Positions 1 to 11,615 of a stretch of DNA of 64,000 nt are shown here, in pieces. Origin of the DNA: Pyrus communis (lineage: Eukaryota; Streptophyta; Magnoliopsida; Rosales; Rosaceae); assembly GCF_963583255.1 (NCBI RefSeq), contig NC_084808.1, forward strand, positions 27,608,300 through 27,672,299. Direction: 5' to 3'. A model generated the notes under the pieces. It worked only from the letters and a program-made list of their open reading frames with translations. It had not been told where the DNA came from and made no database searches. Numbering within the stretch: position 1 is the stretch's first letter; each line of letters begins with the position of its first letter. A program made the translations under genes and the position numbers.

Positions 1-1954
1 GAAGTGAAGCTTATGTCTTTAGGCTACAAATGAAGAGATTCTTGTGTTCGTATGTTTGTGTAGAGCACCCAGGCAAATGAGGTCCGACTAACAGATGGAC
101 GAGACTAAAAAACAAGAAGATAGAGCGTTTTATGCTGATAATCCAACAACAATGTCATTTTTTTCATATGCACCCAAAAATTTGTTCGACTCGTGGCTAG
201 ACCTGGCAAACGAGTCGTGTTCATCATGTTCGTGTCGTTTTCGTGTCATGTTCATTATTTTAACGAGTAGTGTTGTGTCAAACTCGTTATCTTAATGAGT
301 TTTTAACAAGTAACTTGATTCGTTATGGATCGTGTCGAGTTAACGAGTCATGCAAAAAATTATCACGTCTAACGTCTAGATATGATAAATAATATCTTAT
401 TGATTTTTTTCAGGTTATCCAGTAACGACCTGACTCGTTAATCGGTTGTGTAAGAAATTATCAGGCTTACTCATGACTTTCATTTATTTTAGGTTGGAGG
501 CAGTTGTAGCTTGATTGGGCTTTTACATTTCTACTTTACCAGTCCACATAAGTAGTTGTAGTTGCAAAGATGTTGGGTTAGGTCATCACCAACTTTTACC
601 CAAATTAAACCAAAACTCATAAATATTTGCAGCCATATGCAGTTTTTGTGACTGAAATGACGCATTTGGGCACGTTTCTAACGCGAAACATGAACACAGA
701 TCGATAATTTAGTAGTTAGGGGCATTGCCTTAACGTTACTTTCTGATAAAGTTGGAATTGTGAGAGTCTGGGAGGTGGAGCAATTTGACAGCTGCCTAAT
801 CATATTATGTAATAGCATTTGGACCCGCTATCAATTTCCTTGGATTTCGATCTCCGGGAAAAGAAAATTTTCATTATGACAGAAACACGGATGATGCATT
901 ACGTGTTTTTATGTAAATGGTGAGAAATTGTATTTTTTAAGTTATTAACTTTTTAATACACACATCTCAACATTTGTATAATGACACGTGATGTATCATC
1001 CATGTGCCGATCACACTGAAAAATCTCTCAGCTCCAGATATTAGAGAGAGAATTCTCCACCACTTTATTGTCCTCGTGCCATTTGGAAAAAAATTAAAAT
1101 TGTTTCACGAGAAAGCACTTAATTGAAAAACACTTGCTAGATCTCTCAAAAATAACACTTGTTTTGTAACAGAAATTTTAATGTGTTTTTATAAAATTAC
1201 TTCAAACAAACTCACTAATGAAAAAAATATAGGTAGAGAATTGTACGATTTTAGATATGAGGTCCACCGAACTTGACTTTTCATAAATTTTGGTATGTCT
1301 TAAAGAATCGGGTTTACATTATTTACAAGTTAATGCAATAATATAGTTTAGTACAACCCTTTTTGAGACAACATTTTGGGTTTAGGGTTTGGCGGTCCAT
1401 TTCTTATCTTCCATTTCCAGATATGGCTGCGACAGAGTGGTTACTTAATCACCGGGCAACAGCCTAAAAGCCGGCTTGATCACTCCGAAAAGTAATCACC
1501 ATCATTTTCCCTTAGGTCCCTCCCTGCCCTTGCCTTTTAGAGATAAAAAATCAAAATCTTTTGACAAATTAACGGAAAATTACTTGCGTCATGCCTATTT
1601 CTTATCATTCACCAAAACCGGGCATGACGTATATCATTCACCAAAAACAGGCAAATCAAGGGTGACACTGATCAATTTTATCAACGACTCACATAGATAA
1701 TTTCCTAGTTAAGGATGCCAACAATTTGAACGTTTCTAAATTGAGGTGCAAAAGACCTATAGATCACTACGTTACGGCCAATTCAAGGGTTGATAAATAT
1801 TACTTCTCACGTTATATGAAACAATTGCCAAAGTTAATCTGTAATCCCACAACAGGTACAATGATGATAACAGGAAAGAAGATTAACATGCCTAAAAAAA
1901 TGTTACCGTGTACTACTTCACCTAGAGTCTCGTACAGGCTGATTATGAAGTCGT
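1..1954. other. Intergenic, decayed repeats
   Basis: I see no convincing gene here. Positions about 190-460 are a run of degenerate words around cgagt/cgtgtc (gttcgtgtcgttttcgtgtc and similar), resembling the subterminal region of decayed hAT-type elements, but no terminus or target duplication could be fixed. Around 1600-1660 a short phrase (attcaccaaaa) is directly duplicated. Positions 900-1380 are AT-rich and featureless by eye. The short open frames have no recognisable domain. Confidence 0.5.
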
Positions 1955-3796
1955 CTATGCAGACACAGAATCGGTTGCAGCAGCAGCAGCTCGTTTCTTG
2001 GCAAAGTATTCATCAGCACGTGCAAGGTTCTTGGCAACCGATGGCTTTACCCACTTCTTCCTACCCGGCAATACAGTGAGGTTGCAGCCAGCAGCCTCTA
2101 GTTTCTCCTTCGCCGCTGCTGAGAAGGCACGTGCCTTTATATCCAGCTTCACACTTAGCTCCCCATCACCAAGAATCTAGAAAAAAAGAGAGCAGGCAAC
2201 TTTATTCTTTTGCTATGTAAAGATGTTTAACGAGCAGTGCACAGTGATAAATACCTAGGTTTTGTAACGTTCCCGTCAAGCTTAGGAATTATTGGGCCAC
2301 ATGAAGCTTGCAGTGGCCCTAATGCTTGTACCACATTTCTATTATTCTATAGTTTTTCCATTAAAATCTCAATGTATCATCCAGATACCTTAATCGTAAG
2401 GGACGTATTACAGCTGCTGAATAAGGTAAATAAGCCTACTTATACTCCATTTTTACAAAATTACAAAGAAAACCTAATATACTATCAATTGCATAAGTGC
2501 TGGATCATACATGTGGATTTGCCAAGCTTTGCCCAGAATGCATCGCAGTTGGGATGCTTTAACCAAAACATGAATTCTAGTAATTAGAAACCGACTAATC
2601 AAAAACTGATTCAAAATATCATCGCAGTAGGGGACTCATTAAATAAAAACAAAAGAAATTCATCGAGGCTGCAAGTTCTATACTATGATTCTCTTCCAGT
2701 TACACTATCATTAAAAACAAAAGAAACAACAATCTGAAGAAGGAATTTTCAGTTAAGAGTATCACTGTTTTGAATTTCCCAACGCTCGTTGTCTCATTTA
2801 GCAAGGCGCAGCGGCCCAACAGAGGTATAGAGGCCAGATTTACAGGGTTTAGGCATGATAAACAGGCAACATTAGTACGTTAACAAACGGAAAAGATGAC
2901 TAAATACTAACACTAGGTGTAAGACTCAAGGTTTGATTTATCCATCCATACTTTAAAGTTTAAAGCAGCATATCATATTTGAGCATTCGAACATTTTACA
3001 TTGTGTGGAGCAGACAATTTAAAGTATATACCTTCAAAGGGAGTTTCCGTTCTCTTCCGGATGGGTTGATCAAACCCTTGTTCTTCAAAGTTTGCAATGA
3101 CACTTCTTCGCCTTCTTGAAACCCTGCGGCTTCTATGTCTTTCAAGTTAACAGGGACATACTTCGGTAGCCCCGCACTCATACCTTGTCAAGAAAACAAA
3201 ACAAGATTTGAGCAATGCACGAACAAATGTCACTGAAACATTTTCACGAACACATGGCGTGCATTCGCAATCAAGAAATAAAAGATGAGATAATGTAACT
3301 ACCTCCAGCAATTCCCTTAAGTTTGGGAAGTCGACGGTAAAGCGGCATCTGACCGCCTTCAAATCCAGGGCGGACGCCGGGTCCGGACCGAGACTTCTGT
3401 CCCCGCATACCGAACCCGCAGCTGTTCCCTTGCCCGGCTGCTATACCTCTTCCCTTTCTCTTGCCCTTCTTTCTGGACCCGGGCTGCGGGCCCAAATTGT
3501 CCAGCCTGAACCGCACATTGCCGACCGGAGCCCCGACTGTGGACGCCGCCGCCTTATTCAAAATCACCAGTGGTCTTCTTTCTGTAGCTCCGGTCACCTT
3601 GACGGAGGGAACGCTACACAGTTTTTGCCCCAAGTTTCTCGCATTTCCCTGTAAAGATTGAAACTATTAGCAGCTATTTAGCAAATCATATCAAATATTA
3701 GACAGAGAAAGCTCGAGAGAAAGAGAGTGCCTTGAAAGAGGAAGAAGGAAAGCTGAGAGGTGGAGCCGGAGGAAGAAAGAGCAGGGAGGTTGCCAT
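1955..3796 (-). CDS. RPL15: Plastid 50S ribosomal protein L15 (nuclear gene)
   Basis: Four exons on the minus strand: about 3796-3731, 3648-3303, 3183-3032 and 2176-1955, giving 261 codons plus stop. The protein is a bacterial-type uL15 with an N-terminal plastid transit peptide, so it should be imported into chloroplasts and join the large ribosomal subunit. Exon 2 has the L15 signature ([20 protein letters not shown], then [20 protein letters not shown]). Exon 3 gives [17 protein letters not shown] and exon 4 gives [15 protein letters not shown]. The order and length match the Arabidopsis plastid L15 as I remember it. The first ATG ([10 protein letters not shown]) is the natural start. Intron 1 is odd: the family-like junction (..SSSFK/GNARN) needs a GC donor at 3730-3729, while a GT donor lies in frame 27 bases further on, at 3703-3702. 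The third intron is about 855 bp. No frameshift was seen, so the gene is probably functional. Confidence 0.93.
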
Positions 3797-4047
3797 GGAT
3801 GACACAGAGCGGGAGCTAGCAGACTAGCAGCGTGTGGCAGTAACGGATAGGATAAGTTTCCTCTGCATCTTCTTCCTTCTTTTTATTGGTAAAATTGCAC
3901 AAATGCCACTAGAGTTTTAAAGTTTTGTGCAATTACGGTGTGAACTAATTTTATCTGCAATGAATCCTCAAACTTCATAATGCGTTTCTGTACTCAAATT
4001 TCATAAAGGCCATTTTTAAATACGTATTCCACTCTCTTAGGGTCAAA
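3797..4047. other. RPL15 upstream region
   Basis: Presumed promoter and 5' leader of RPL15 (minus strand). The first 60 bases upstream of the ATG are moderately GC-rich and the rest is AT-rich. No TATA box stands out. Nothing else recognised. Confidence 0.35.
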
Positions 4048-4157
4048 AAGACTCACAAAAGTATTTTAGCATTTTCTATCTATCATTGTGTAATTCTTTA
4101 ACATTAAGAATTGAACTCAAGACGTGCCGTAAGAAATACTCAATACCCATCATGTCA
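4048..4157 (+). repeat. Dispersed ~110-bp repeat, copy 1
   Basis: A stretch of about 110 bp (including aaaagtattttagcatttt and gaactcaagacgtgcc) recurs at about 22803-22910 in the same orientation with a few differences. Here its right end abuts the truncated start of the SABATH fragment. At the second copy its left end abuts the truncated 5' end of an ASADH fragment. I cannot assign it to a known family. Confidence 0.7.
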
Positions 4158-5437
4158 CAAGCTCTTTGATGCTTATGCGTCGCAGTTTGCCGAGGACATG
4201 ACAAACCTTTTGAATGTTAGGGCCAAAGAGCTTGTGCCTGGAGGAATGATGGTAATGATCTTGTCTGGAATCCCCAAAGGGAAGATTAGGATTCTCTCCC
4301 CTTATTTTTTTCATCCCCTTTCATCTCTTACTCTTACATTCTCTTCTTTTGTCTTTCTTTTGCTATAAAAAATTAATATAAAATGTTGACGTGACTTAAC
4401 TGTGACTGTGACTGTTCAAATAGGAGGGAAGGAAAGGGGAAGGAAAAAAAGAGGAGAAAGAATCCTAATCCCCAAAGGGATGCCTCATTCTGAAATCCTA
4501 GCGGGAATGTTGTAAGAAAAATTAATGAAAATGTTTAAAAACTTTGAGTTTTAACGATAAGAACAAAATAAAGGGTAAAATAAATAGTACCATGATTGAC
4601 TTTTTAATGTAAAAATGTAGTTTTTCGTTAAAATAAACCGTACCAATAGTTTTTTGTTAAAATTCCCTTATTTATAAGCTCCTATAATTTACATTGAAAA
4701 TATTAAAATAACTTTGGTGTGTGTTAGAGGATATCACAAATAGACAAAAACAATGAAAGTAGAATTTCAAATGCCAGGCCTCTAAAAAGTGAAGAGAGGC
4801 CAGTAAGTGTTTTTACTGGAAAATATACGTTGATATAACTTTTTACAAATCTTTATGTAAAGAAAAAATTCACTAATTGAAATGTCCGTTTATTGTTTAT
4901 TTAGTGTTCTCTAATAAAAAAAAAGTTTTTATTTTTAATATTTGAAGCATAACCATAGATTTTCCTTCTCTAATTTTTTTTTCTCAAAGAGGTGTTTTAG
5001 AAAATAAAATAATTGTTGACCCACAAACATAATAATTAAAAAGAACAACATAATTATATACAGTTAAAACAGAGATGACCAGAAAAGAACAATTGCATAA
5101 ATTCATGTTGGAATATGTTGCGTTTCCTTTTCTTCCAAAGGGAATAATTGAAGAAGGTGAAGTGGATTCCTTCAACTTGCCATATTATGCAGCCTCGTTA
5201 GAGAGAATGGAGTCGTCAAACCCAGCAGCATGGCTGAAAGGTCGTCCAGTTGACATACCAACTTTGGTGAAACATGTAAGGGCTGCAGTGGAGGGGATGT
5301 TTGCCAGACACTTCGGAAGTGAGGTCATCGATGAAATGTTCGGAAGAGTGACCGATAAACTTCTAGACATTTCCGACCTCGTAAACTCACGACGCGACGA
5401 GAAAAGTCAGTCGGTTGCTGTTCTCAAACGCAAATGA
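4158..5437 (+). pseudogene. SABATH carboxyl methyltransferase pseudogene (3' part)
   Basis: SABATH enzymes methylate carboxyl groups of small acids such as salicylate, jasmonate and loganic acid, using SAM. Two blocks remain. The first, 4158-4282 continuing at 4471-4513, reads SQFAEDMTNLLNVRAKELVPGG, then GIPKG, then MPHSEILAGM. The second, about 5141-5437, reads GIIEEGEVDSFNLPYYAASL, then TLVKHVRAAVEGMF, and ends VAVLKRK-stop. Between them lies what was an intron, with a donor GTAAG after 4513 and a probable acceptor near 5140. The N-terminal half with the SAM-binding and substrate residues is missing: the first block starts abruptly beside a dispersed repeat. A 188-bp MITE interrupts the first block and duplicates the target. 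The last block still has an open frame to a natural stop. No function is expected. Confidence 0.85.
4283..4470. mobile_element. Mutator-like MITE inside SABATH pseudogene
   Basis: A 188-bp element with inverted ends (attaggattctctccc on the left, gagaaagaatcctaat on the right), flanked by the 10-bp direct repeat CCCAAAGGGA at 4273-4282 and 4471-4480. The methyltransferase frame reads through once one copy of the duplication and the element are ignored. A 9-11 bp target duplication is typical of Mutator-type elements. A related copy lies at 39464-39638 in the opposite orientation and shares the internal sequence ctatttgaac and acattttatattaattt. Confidence 0.8.
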
Positions 5438-5779
5438 TTCTGACTAAATCTGGAATATTATTGCTTCATCATCTTATTCAAGAAAATAAAAGGGAGCAAA
5501 AGGAGAGAGATTTGGAATTCATCACCAAACGTAAGTGCTAGTGTGTACTTGATAAAGCCTTATCCCAATTATCATCAAGATACTTTTATTTATTTATTTT
5601 CCTTTTATCGGTATACATAAATCATCATTACAACAACAAATTCTTACTCCGCTAAATTCTGTAATCCAAGAATTTCAAATTAACTGTCATTATAGAATTT
5701 TCTATTTATTAATCGTCACTAAAATTCAAATCAACTCTTTAGGAAAAAAAAAAATTAAAATTGAGCATAGCCACATGAT
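5438..5779. other. Intergenic, AT-rich
   Basis: Between the SABATH pseudogene stop and the RDR1 ghost exon. AT-rich, with no gene or repeat recognised. Confidence 0.5.
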
Positions 5780-5955
5780 CAACAGTAATAGCTCCATTGT
5801 GACATCGTGATCTAATTCTATAGTTGGTGCTGGGGTATAATCCATCTGTTGGATTTGTCTCAGAGGAATCAATTCTTGATCCAACAGACAAAGTCGATAT
5901 CTCCATCAAGATCACTTCCTGAACATTATTCATTTGGATGAGTTTAATCATGGAA
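5780..5955 (-). pseudogene. Decayed extra copy of RDR1 catalytic exon
   Basis: The minus strand from about 5953 to 5795 aligns by eye almost base for base with exon 3 of both neighbouring RDR1 genes: the HPNEC start, the GSDLDGD catalytic loop codons, then the YTPAPTIELDHDVT codons. It carries a 2-base insertion just before the CSGSDLDGD codons, which throws the frame. The old donor reads GAG/CTATTAC instead of the GAG/GTATTAC of RDR1-B, so splicing is lost too. Sequence upstream of the exon does not resemble the RDR1 introns, and no neighbouring RDR1 exons were found. It looks like the remnant of a third RDR1 copy or a small duplicated exon piece. Confidence 0.87.
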
Positions 5956-6119
5956 CCCAAATGCAGAACCATTTTTTACATGTGAGCTAACACTGAGAGT
6001 TTAATATGTTTAGTTTCCTCCAATATCTGTACCTAAATAAAGTAGCAAGGGTAGTGAAAAATTGCATGTCTTATGCAATATACTATGTGTTAAAGTTTTC
6101 CCATAATTTGATTGATATA

Positions 6120-6637
6120 CATTTAGACATAATGCAATTTTTCATATCATCCTTTAAGACTCCTTTATAGAAATTCGATGAGAAAAAAGAAGGTTGAAAT
6201 AATATTTAATACTTATTTTTAATGTTGTATGAGAAATGTGTGACTGTTTTAGGTAGACGACGTATAAAAAATTATGATTTTGCCGTTGAAATGCTTTGGG
6301 ATGGGATATTTTATAAATTACTTCATAAAGCATCAATTTACAAAGCATTTCATAAATTGCAGGAGACTTTCCATAAAATATCAATTTACAAAGCAATTCA
6401 TACATTGCAAGAAACTTGAAACTCAAATAATTACAAACATTTATCCTTACATATGATATCTTATGCTATCGCATACTTGCATCTCAATAAACGTTCTATC
6501 CAGAAACAAGAAACCAAAGATCAATCCATTATTATATTATACAATAAGCAAAATGCACTCAATTTTTACCATCAGCACAAGCAATTTACGAGCTTACCCC
6601 ATCACCAAGAAACAAACATAAAAAACTTCCAACTTTC
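6120..6637. other. 3' flank of RDR1-A with short tandem words
   Basis: AT-rich sequence downstream of the RDR1-A stop. Around 6325-6418 a unit containing atcaatttacaaagca(t/a)ttcata is directly repeated twice. The region presumably holds the RDR1-A 3' UTR. No gene recognised. Confidence 0.45.
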
Positions 6638-9600
6638 TCAACTCAAATGCAACCCATCCCAGAATTGGCGTCCTAGAGATGACATGTGTATACTTGCTTT
6701 ATCCTTTTTGATGAGGACGAGCTTGTCATAAACGCACCATGGAAAGCTGATGAAATGGTCACGATTCAGCCCCTCGTTGTATGTACCAAAATAATCAGGA
6801 TGATATGTGACATGGTACCAGGCTGAAGCTTTGGCATATACATCATCAGCTCCGGAATCTAAACCAGTTCCCTTCTCATTGAACCACGCCCTAGCTTCCT
6901 TCCTCAACGATCTCACAGCCGCCCTTACAGAATCTGCATCCCGCCTCTTAGTGAAAGATTTTGACATGCTCATAACACTCCCACTAAGTATTTCAGCCTC
7001 TGTCTTGATCCCATAATACTCCATCAGATTTCCCAACTTGTAATCATAATTGCCCTTGTAATAGATAGCATCTTCAATGTAATCCTCGAAGCCATCAACT
7101 TCCATGTCAGGGTCATATGACCGCTTCGCCACTCGACGAGTGAAGGATGTGATAGAGCCTTCATGAGGCGCAATGTCCTTCACCTCACGAAAAAGAGCTC
7201 CAATTACATTGGACGACTGATAGGTGGGTTTGTCAAGCTTTTCCATGAAATCTGGATATTCCTTGGCATATAGCTGTGGAGGTATTACAGCCGGCACACC
7301 AGTTTTTGGAAAGTCAACGGCAATTGAAAATAGTTTTGCAAGCTCTATACATTCTTCGCTCATTGCTTTTAAGGGATCTTTGTCTGCAAACACAGTGTGG
7401 GCATTGGCAATTATGCCCATGCTATCATTGACCATGTAGTTCACAAAATATTCTTCAACTTCCTGCACCAAAAGAAAATGAAGATCAAGTATGCTGGGTT
7501 TTGTTTCTTACGAAAACTGCCTTGTATGGCATGAGACAAAAGAAAAGGAAAGTGAATCGAAGCGTTAGAATCACTCAAGTGCAAATACATCAAAATAAAT
7601 TAAAATTAAGTTTCCCTTTCAAGCAAACATCAAAGTCAAACAAAACAGAAGAACATCAAAGCTATCATCAAAACATTTTTTCCATTTGTGGGTCAAGAGA
7701 AACGATCAAATTCAATACTCGAAAAACACCACTAGAAATTAGCAAAGGCAGGTAGCCCCCCGTGCGATGCCGCTTAGTAGGTTTCTTATTGAAGAGTTTT
7801 ACCTCAATTGTGACATCATGATCCAATTCTATAGTTGGTGCTGGGGTATAATCCATGGGTTTGATTTGCTTCCGAGGAATTAGTTCTTTGTCCCAACAAA
7901 CATAGTAGATATCTCCATCAAGATCACTTCCTGAACATTCATTTGGATGAGGCCTAACAATATAAACAATATTTCAATCATTAAGTAATGTTTATCAGAA
8001 AGTTTTTGTACTCGACTATGCAGAAAAACCAAGGAAAAGTAGAACTTTGTAAGTAACTTAAGAATTTCTAAGAAATAGCATCTACAGATGAAACCAAGTC
8101 CAAATTTTGAAAAAAATGTTTGTACAAATAAAATGCAAAGCCGTACTGGTTTATCTCCAGCAGAAAAGGTATCCGCAGAAATTGCATTCCATGGACTCAA
8201 GTACATAACGGTTATATGCATGTTAACTGGAAGATGTGATGATATTTATTTTTTCAATCGAAATCAGTGTTCTTGATTTTTACATTATATAATCTACTGC
8301 AAACACATAGACACAGAATGGATATTTTGGACTAAATTCACGACCTCGTGATGCATTACACATTCTTACCTTGGTCCTTTTTGTGGAAAAACAACACAAT
8401 CAACCATATGGTACAACTCTGGCACATCCACAGCCTTTAAAACACGTACATCGCCAGGATGCAAACAAGGGTTCTTCGCAACAACTACCTCCCCCTCAAT
8501 AAAGAATCGCTGGTTTGATGCACTTACAGTATGCCTGTTACCAGAGAATTGCACAAACACCTCACCATATTCCAATTTTCTGGTTTCATCTAGACATCCC
8601 ATCATTGCTCGTCCATCTGGAATAAAGATCCTTGTTTTCGTCCGCAACTCTAGCAACTTTGATGCCCGAAATGTTTGCAGCATCATTGAAATGAATGGTT
8701 CAACATCAGGTTTATAACCACATTTAAGCAATTCCTTCAAGCAGTTGGTAGTCTCCCCTGGAGACATCAAATCCAGAGCCTCTTGTGCTTTAAGCGGGTC
8801 AGTCAATATAGCATTCAATTGTTGTACAGCTGCCCTTTGTTTTTTCATGAAAACATGATCTGGAACCCCAAGGGTAGAGAAAAGAGTTATCAACTGGCGG
8901 TTCAGAAAACAAGGTTGAATCTTGCTACATGCTAAAACATCTAACTTTGTGTTTTCTGATTTATACTTGGACATGCTCGTCCTCAATGATAATTTCATTG
9001 ATGAAGTTGGATCAATGGCCACGACACCTTTGTACCCACCATATCGAATCTGAAAGGCAGATGGAGTCCCATTAAAGCCACATTTTGAGGCCACCTTCTT
9101 AGCAAAACTGGCAGATATTTTCCCAATCCCATCGGAGAAGACGTATTTATTGTTTTTTACATCGGGAATAACTTCCATTTCATGTTTTCTAACATTTAAA
9201 GTTTCAGTGGACGAACCAAAGGATTGACCCAATCTGGCAGCATATTTTGCCACATTTTTTATACGACGAAAATCCCCCATCCACTCTCTTATATCAGCTG
9301 CAGTAAGTCCCTGTCTTGAAGCAAACATCCACATAGAATTCTCTCGCAATTGACTTGATGAGAATGCGAGAAACTCGAATTTCTTTGCACCAATTACCAT
9401 GCCGTTTCTGAGAATAAAAAGAATCCGCTTGTAGATGTCAGTTTTCCCATCCTCATAGGCAGCAGAAGTACGTGGAAGCAAATCAGCAGAATAAACTCGA
9501 TCCATCTCCTCGTCAACAAAGGAAACACGAATGAAGTTATCAATATCATCTGGATAATTGCGTAGTACACGATTTGAGACATTGACCTCAGGACCAAAAG

Positions 9601-11318
9601 AAAATACACGACATGGTGTAATTTGGACCCTGCGTACATATACCAACCCAGAATCTAAGGATATGACTGATGACTGTGGACGTCTCTTTGACGTGAGGTA
9701 CTTCATGTACTGCTCATTAAGCCACTCTGAAGGTTTATAGCAGGTCTCTTTCAAATTATATAATTTATCTAGGGCATACTCTATACATGCACGATCAATT
9801 CTGCGCGGATCAACCATCTTATAAAATTTAACATCAAGTCTTGGCCCTGGAAGACACCCAAGCTGAAGCAGAGAATGTACTTTAAACAAGATATCATATG
9901 GCACATTGACACCTCGAGGAGGAACAACCATGGGACCCAGACTCGGGTTGCAAGAATAAGGGGGACCAACCTCCAAGACAAGGTTACCTTCAATCTTTTC
10001 ATACCCAGGAAAGTTTTCTCGAAAATCTGGAAGTTTGAGACCACGAGGAAGCTCCAAGCTTAATGCAAAAGACTGCCCAATAGCACGTGATGGAGTGAAA
10101 TCAGTTGTCCGGACCCACTGGTCATCACAGTCCATGAAATAGTTCAGACTACGATCTTCATATGCTTGTCCTGAAGAGCGTATGACCTTCTTAGAAATCC
10201 GAGGTGCTCCGTACATCTGATCATTGGAGACAAATTCATCAAACTTTTCAAGATTACTAATTTATAAAAGAGAAAGTATAATTTTTCGCCAACCGCAGTA
10301 GCAAGCATGAAATGATTCAAATATATGGCAATGAGGACCAAAACATGCTTGACAACAGTGAAACGAATCTGTAATGTCATCCTTTAAGTGATAAAGGGGT
10401 TATTTTTAATTTATATCACAACAACCTTGTACGATGTTAATAAAAATATTTCATTCATATATATATATTCTCAAATATGCCGAATTTTATACACTTCCCT
10501 CAACACCTCAAATTGTAGAAACTACAAATTTTTAAATTCCATCAAACGAAGAAAATTGATTTTCGCTCAAATCCAGACAAGGATTACCATGTTAACCCTT
10601 AAAGTGAACGAACCTCAATTCTCTAGATTGGTGATTTGACGCTCACCAATTTGCTAGAAATAGGAAAACAGAAAAAGGTCACATATATTTACAAGCAAAT
10701 GCACCATGTAAATGATATAAAATTATTCAATCGTAAACAGAACAAGGATTAGGAGAAGAAAATCATTTGAATTTAACTGCTGATTAAAAATAGGTGAGGA
10801 ACCTGAATCAGAAGATGCTTAGCAGCACGACCGCGTGGACGGTGCAACTCAATCTGCCAGATGTTTTCATAGGAAAGTTCGAGCATATACTCCAGAGCTT
10901 CATATTTCAGACGACAAACTAGTTTCTGCAATCCAATCCCAAAATCCACTGAAACATTGTTCATATTCCAGAAACTAAATAGCTTATTTGTTGCGATCTT
11001 GCAGCCAAAATCCAGCTTTATGATTTCAAAGGTATGCAAAGAGACTCTTGGGTTTGGTACAATATCATGAGCCACCTCCCAAGATTTCAGATAGGAAGCG
11101 CCATAGTACAAGTTTTCAGCTTTGGCCATGTAGTGAATAAGTTCAGCATTTGTGGTTGTGTCAAACTGAACAATAGCATAATATCTTCTCCCATCTTTGG
11201 CTTTTCTTAACCTCACAGCATAGACAGATCCGCCTCCTGTTTCGTTCTCCAGCAATCGCACAACTGCTTCTGCAGTCACACCGGAAGGGAATCCATACAA
11301 CCTTATCGTCCTACTCAT
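6638..11318 (-). CDS. RDR1: RNA-dependent RNA polymerase 1, copy A
   Basis: A cellular RNA-dependent RNA polymerase that makes double-stranded RNA for siRNA production. The RDR1 clade is salicylate- and virus-inducible in other plants. Four exons on the minus strand: 11318-10803, 10216-8370, 7953-7803 and 7462-6638, about 1112 codons. Exon 1 encodes the N-terminal RRM-like domain (RTIRLYGFPSGVTAEAVVRL, ending ELSYENIWQIELHRPRGR). Exon 2 encodes most of the polymerase (SFVDEEMDRVYSADL, FLAFSSSQLRENSMWMF, FSDGIGKISASFAKKV, RYGGYKGVVAIDP, KTRIFIPDGRAMMGCLDET, KNPCLHPGDVRVLKAVDVP). Exon 3 carries the catalytic CSGSDLDGD loop (about residues 794-802) and exon 4 the C-terminal domain ending LGRQFWDGLHLS. 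Exon number, phases and length match RDR1, not RDR2 or RDR6. No stop or frameshift was seen. A second full copy lies 4.4 kb upstream on the same strand. Start: the first ATG of the conserved N-terminus. Confidence 0.95.
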
Positions 11319-11419
11319 CTCTTATCATGTGAATTTATTCACTGCATTACGCTGCCAAACAATCCCATATGAGTAAAATGTACCAGCAAGGTTATATTGA
11401 CTTCCGAAATTATGCGCTC

Positions 11420-11615
11420 ATAAAATGACTAAAAGCGTATTTGAAAAAAATGTTTTGGGCTTATAAAAGCACTTAAACTGCTTCCTACAATAAATTTAAG
11501 TGTTCTTTCGTGATTTATTTGCATTTTTATTAAAGATTGGTTCCAGAAATATTTTTTCGCAAAAAACGCTTTCAGCTATTTTAAAAGTAGTTCCAAACGA
11601 ATCATAAGAACCAGA
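11420..11615. repeat. MITE-like foldback near RDR1-A promoter
   Basis: An imperfect inverted repeat with ends of the type aaagcgtatttgaaa on the left and tagttccaaacgaatc on the right, and interior phrases tataaaagcactt and gctttcagcta. Similar phrases recur at 50764-50925 and about 51900-52110. Exact ends are not defined. It lies within 300 bp upstream of the RDR1-A start, between the coding exon and the likely promoter. Confidence 0.4.

Noticed and set aside
2237..2587. 116-codon plus-strand frame in RPL15 intron 3
   Set aside because: Intronic, low complexity, no domain.
5738..5972. 77-codon minus-strand frame as a new gene
   Set aside because: It is the wrong-frame reading of the RDR1 exon-3 ghost.
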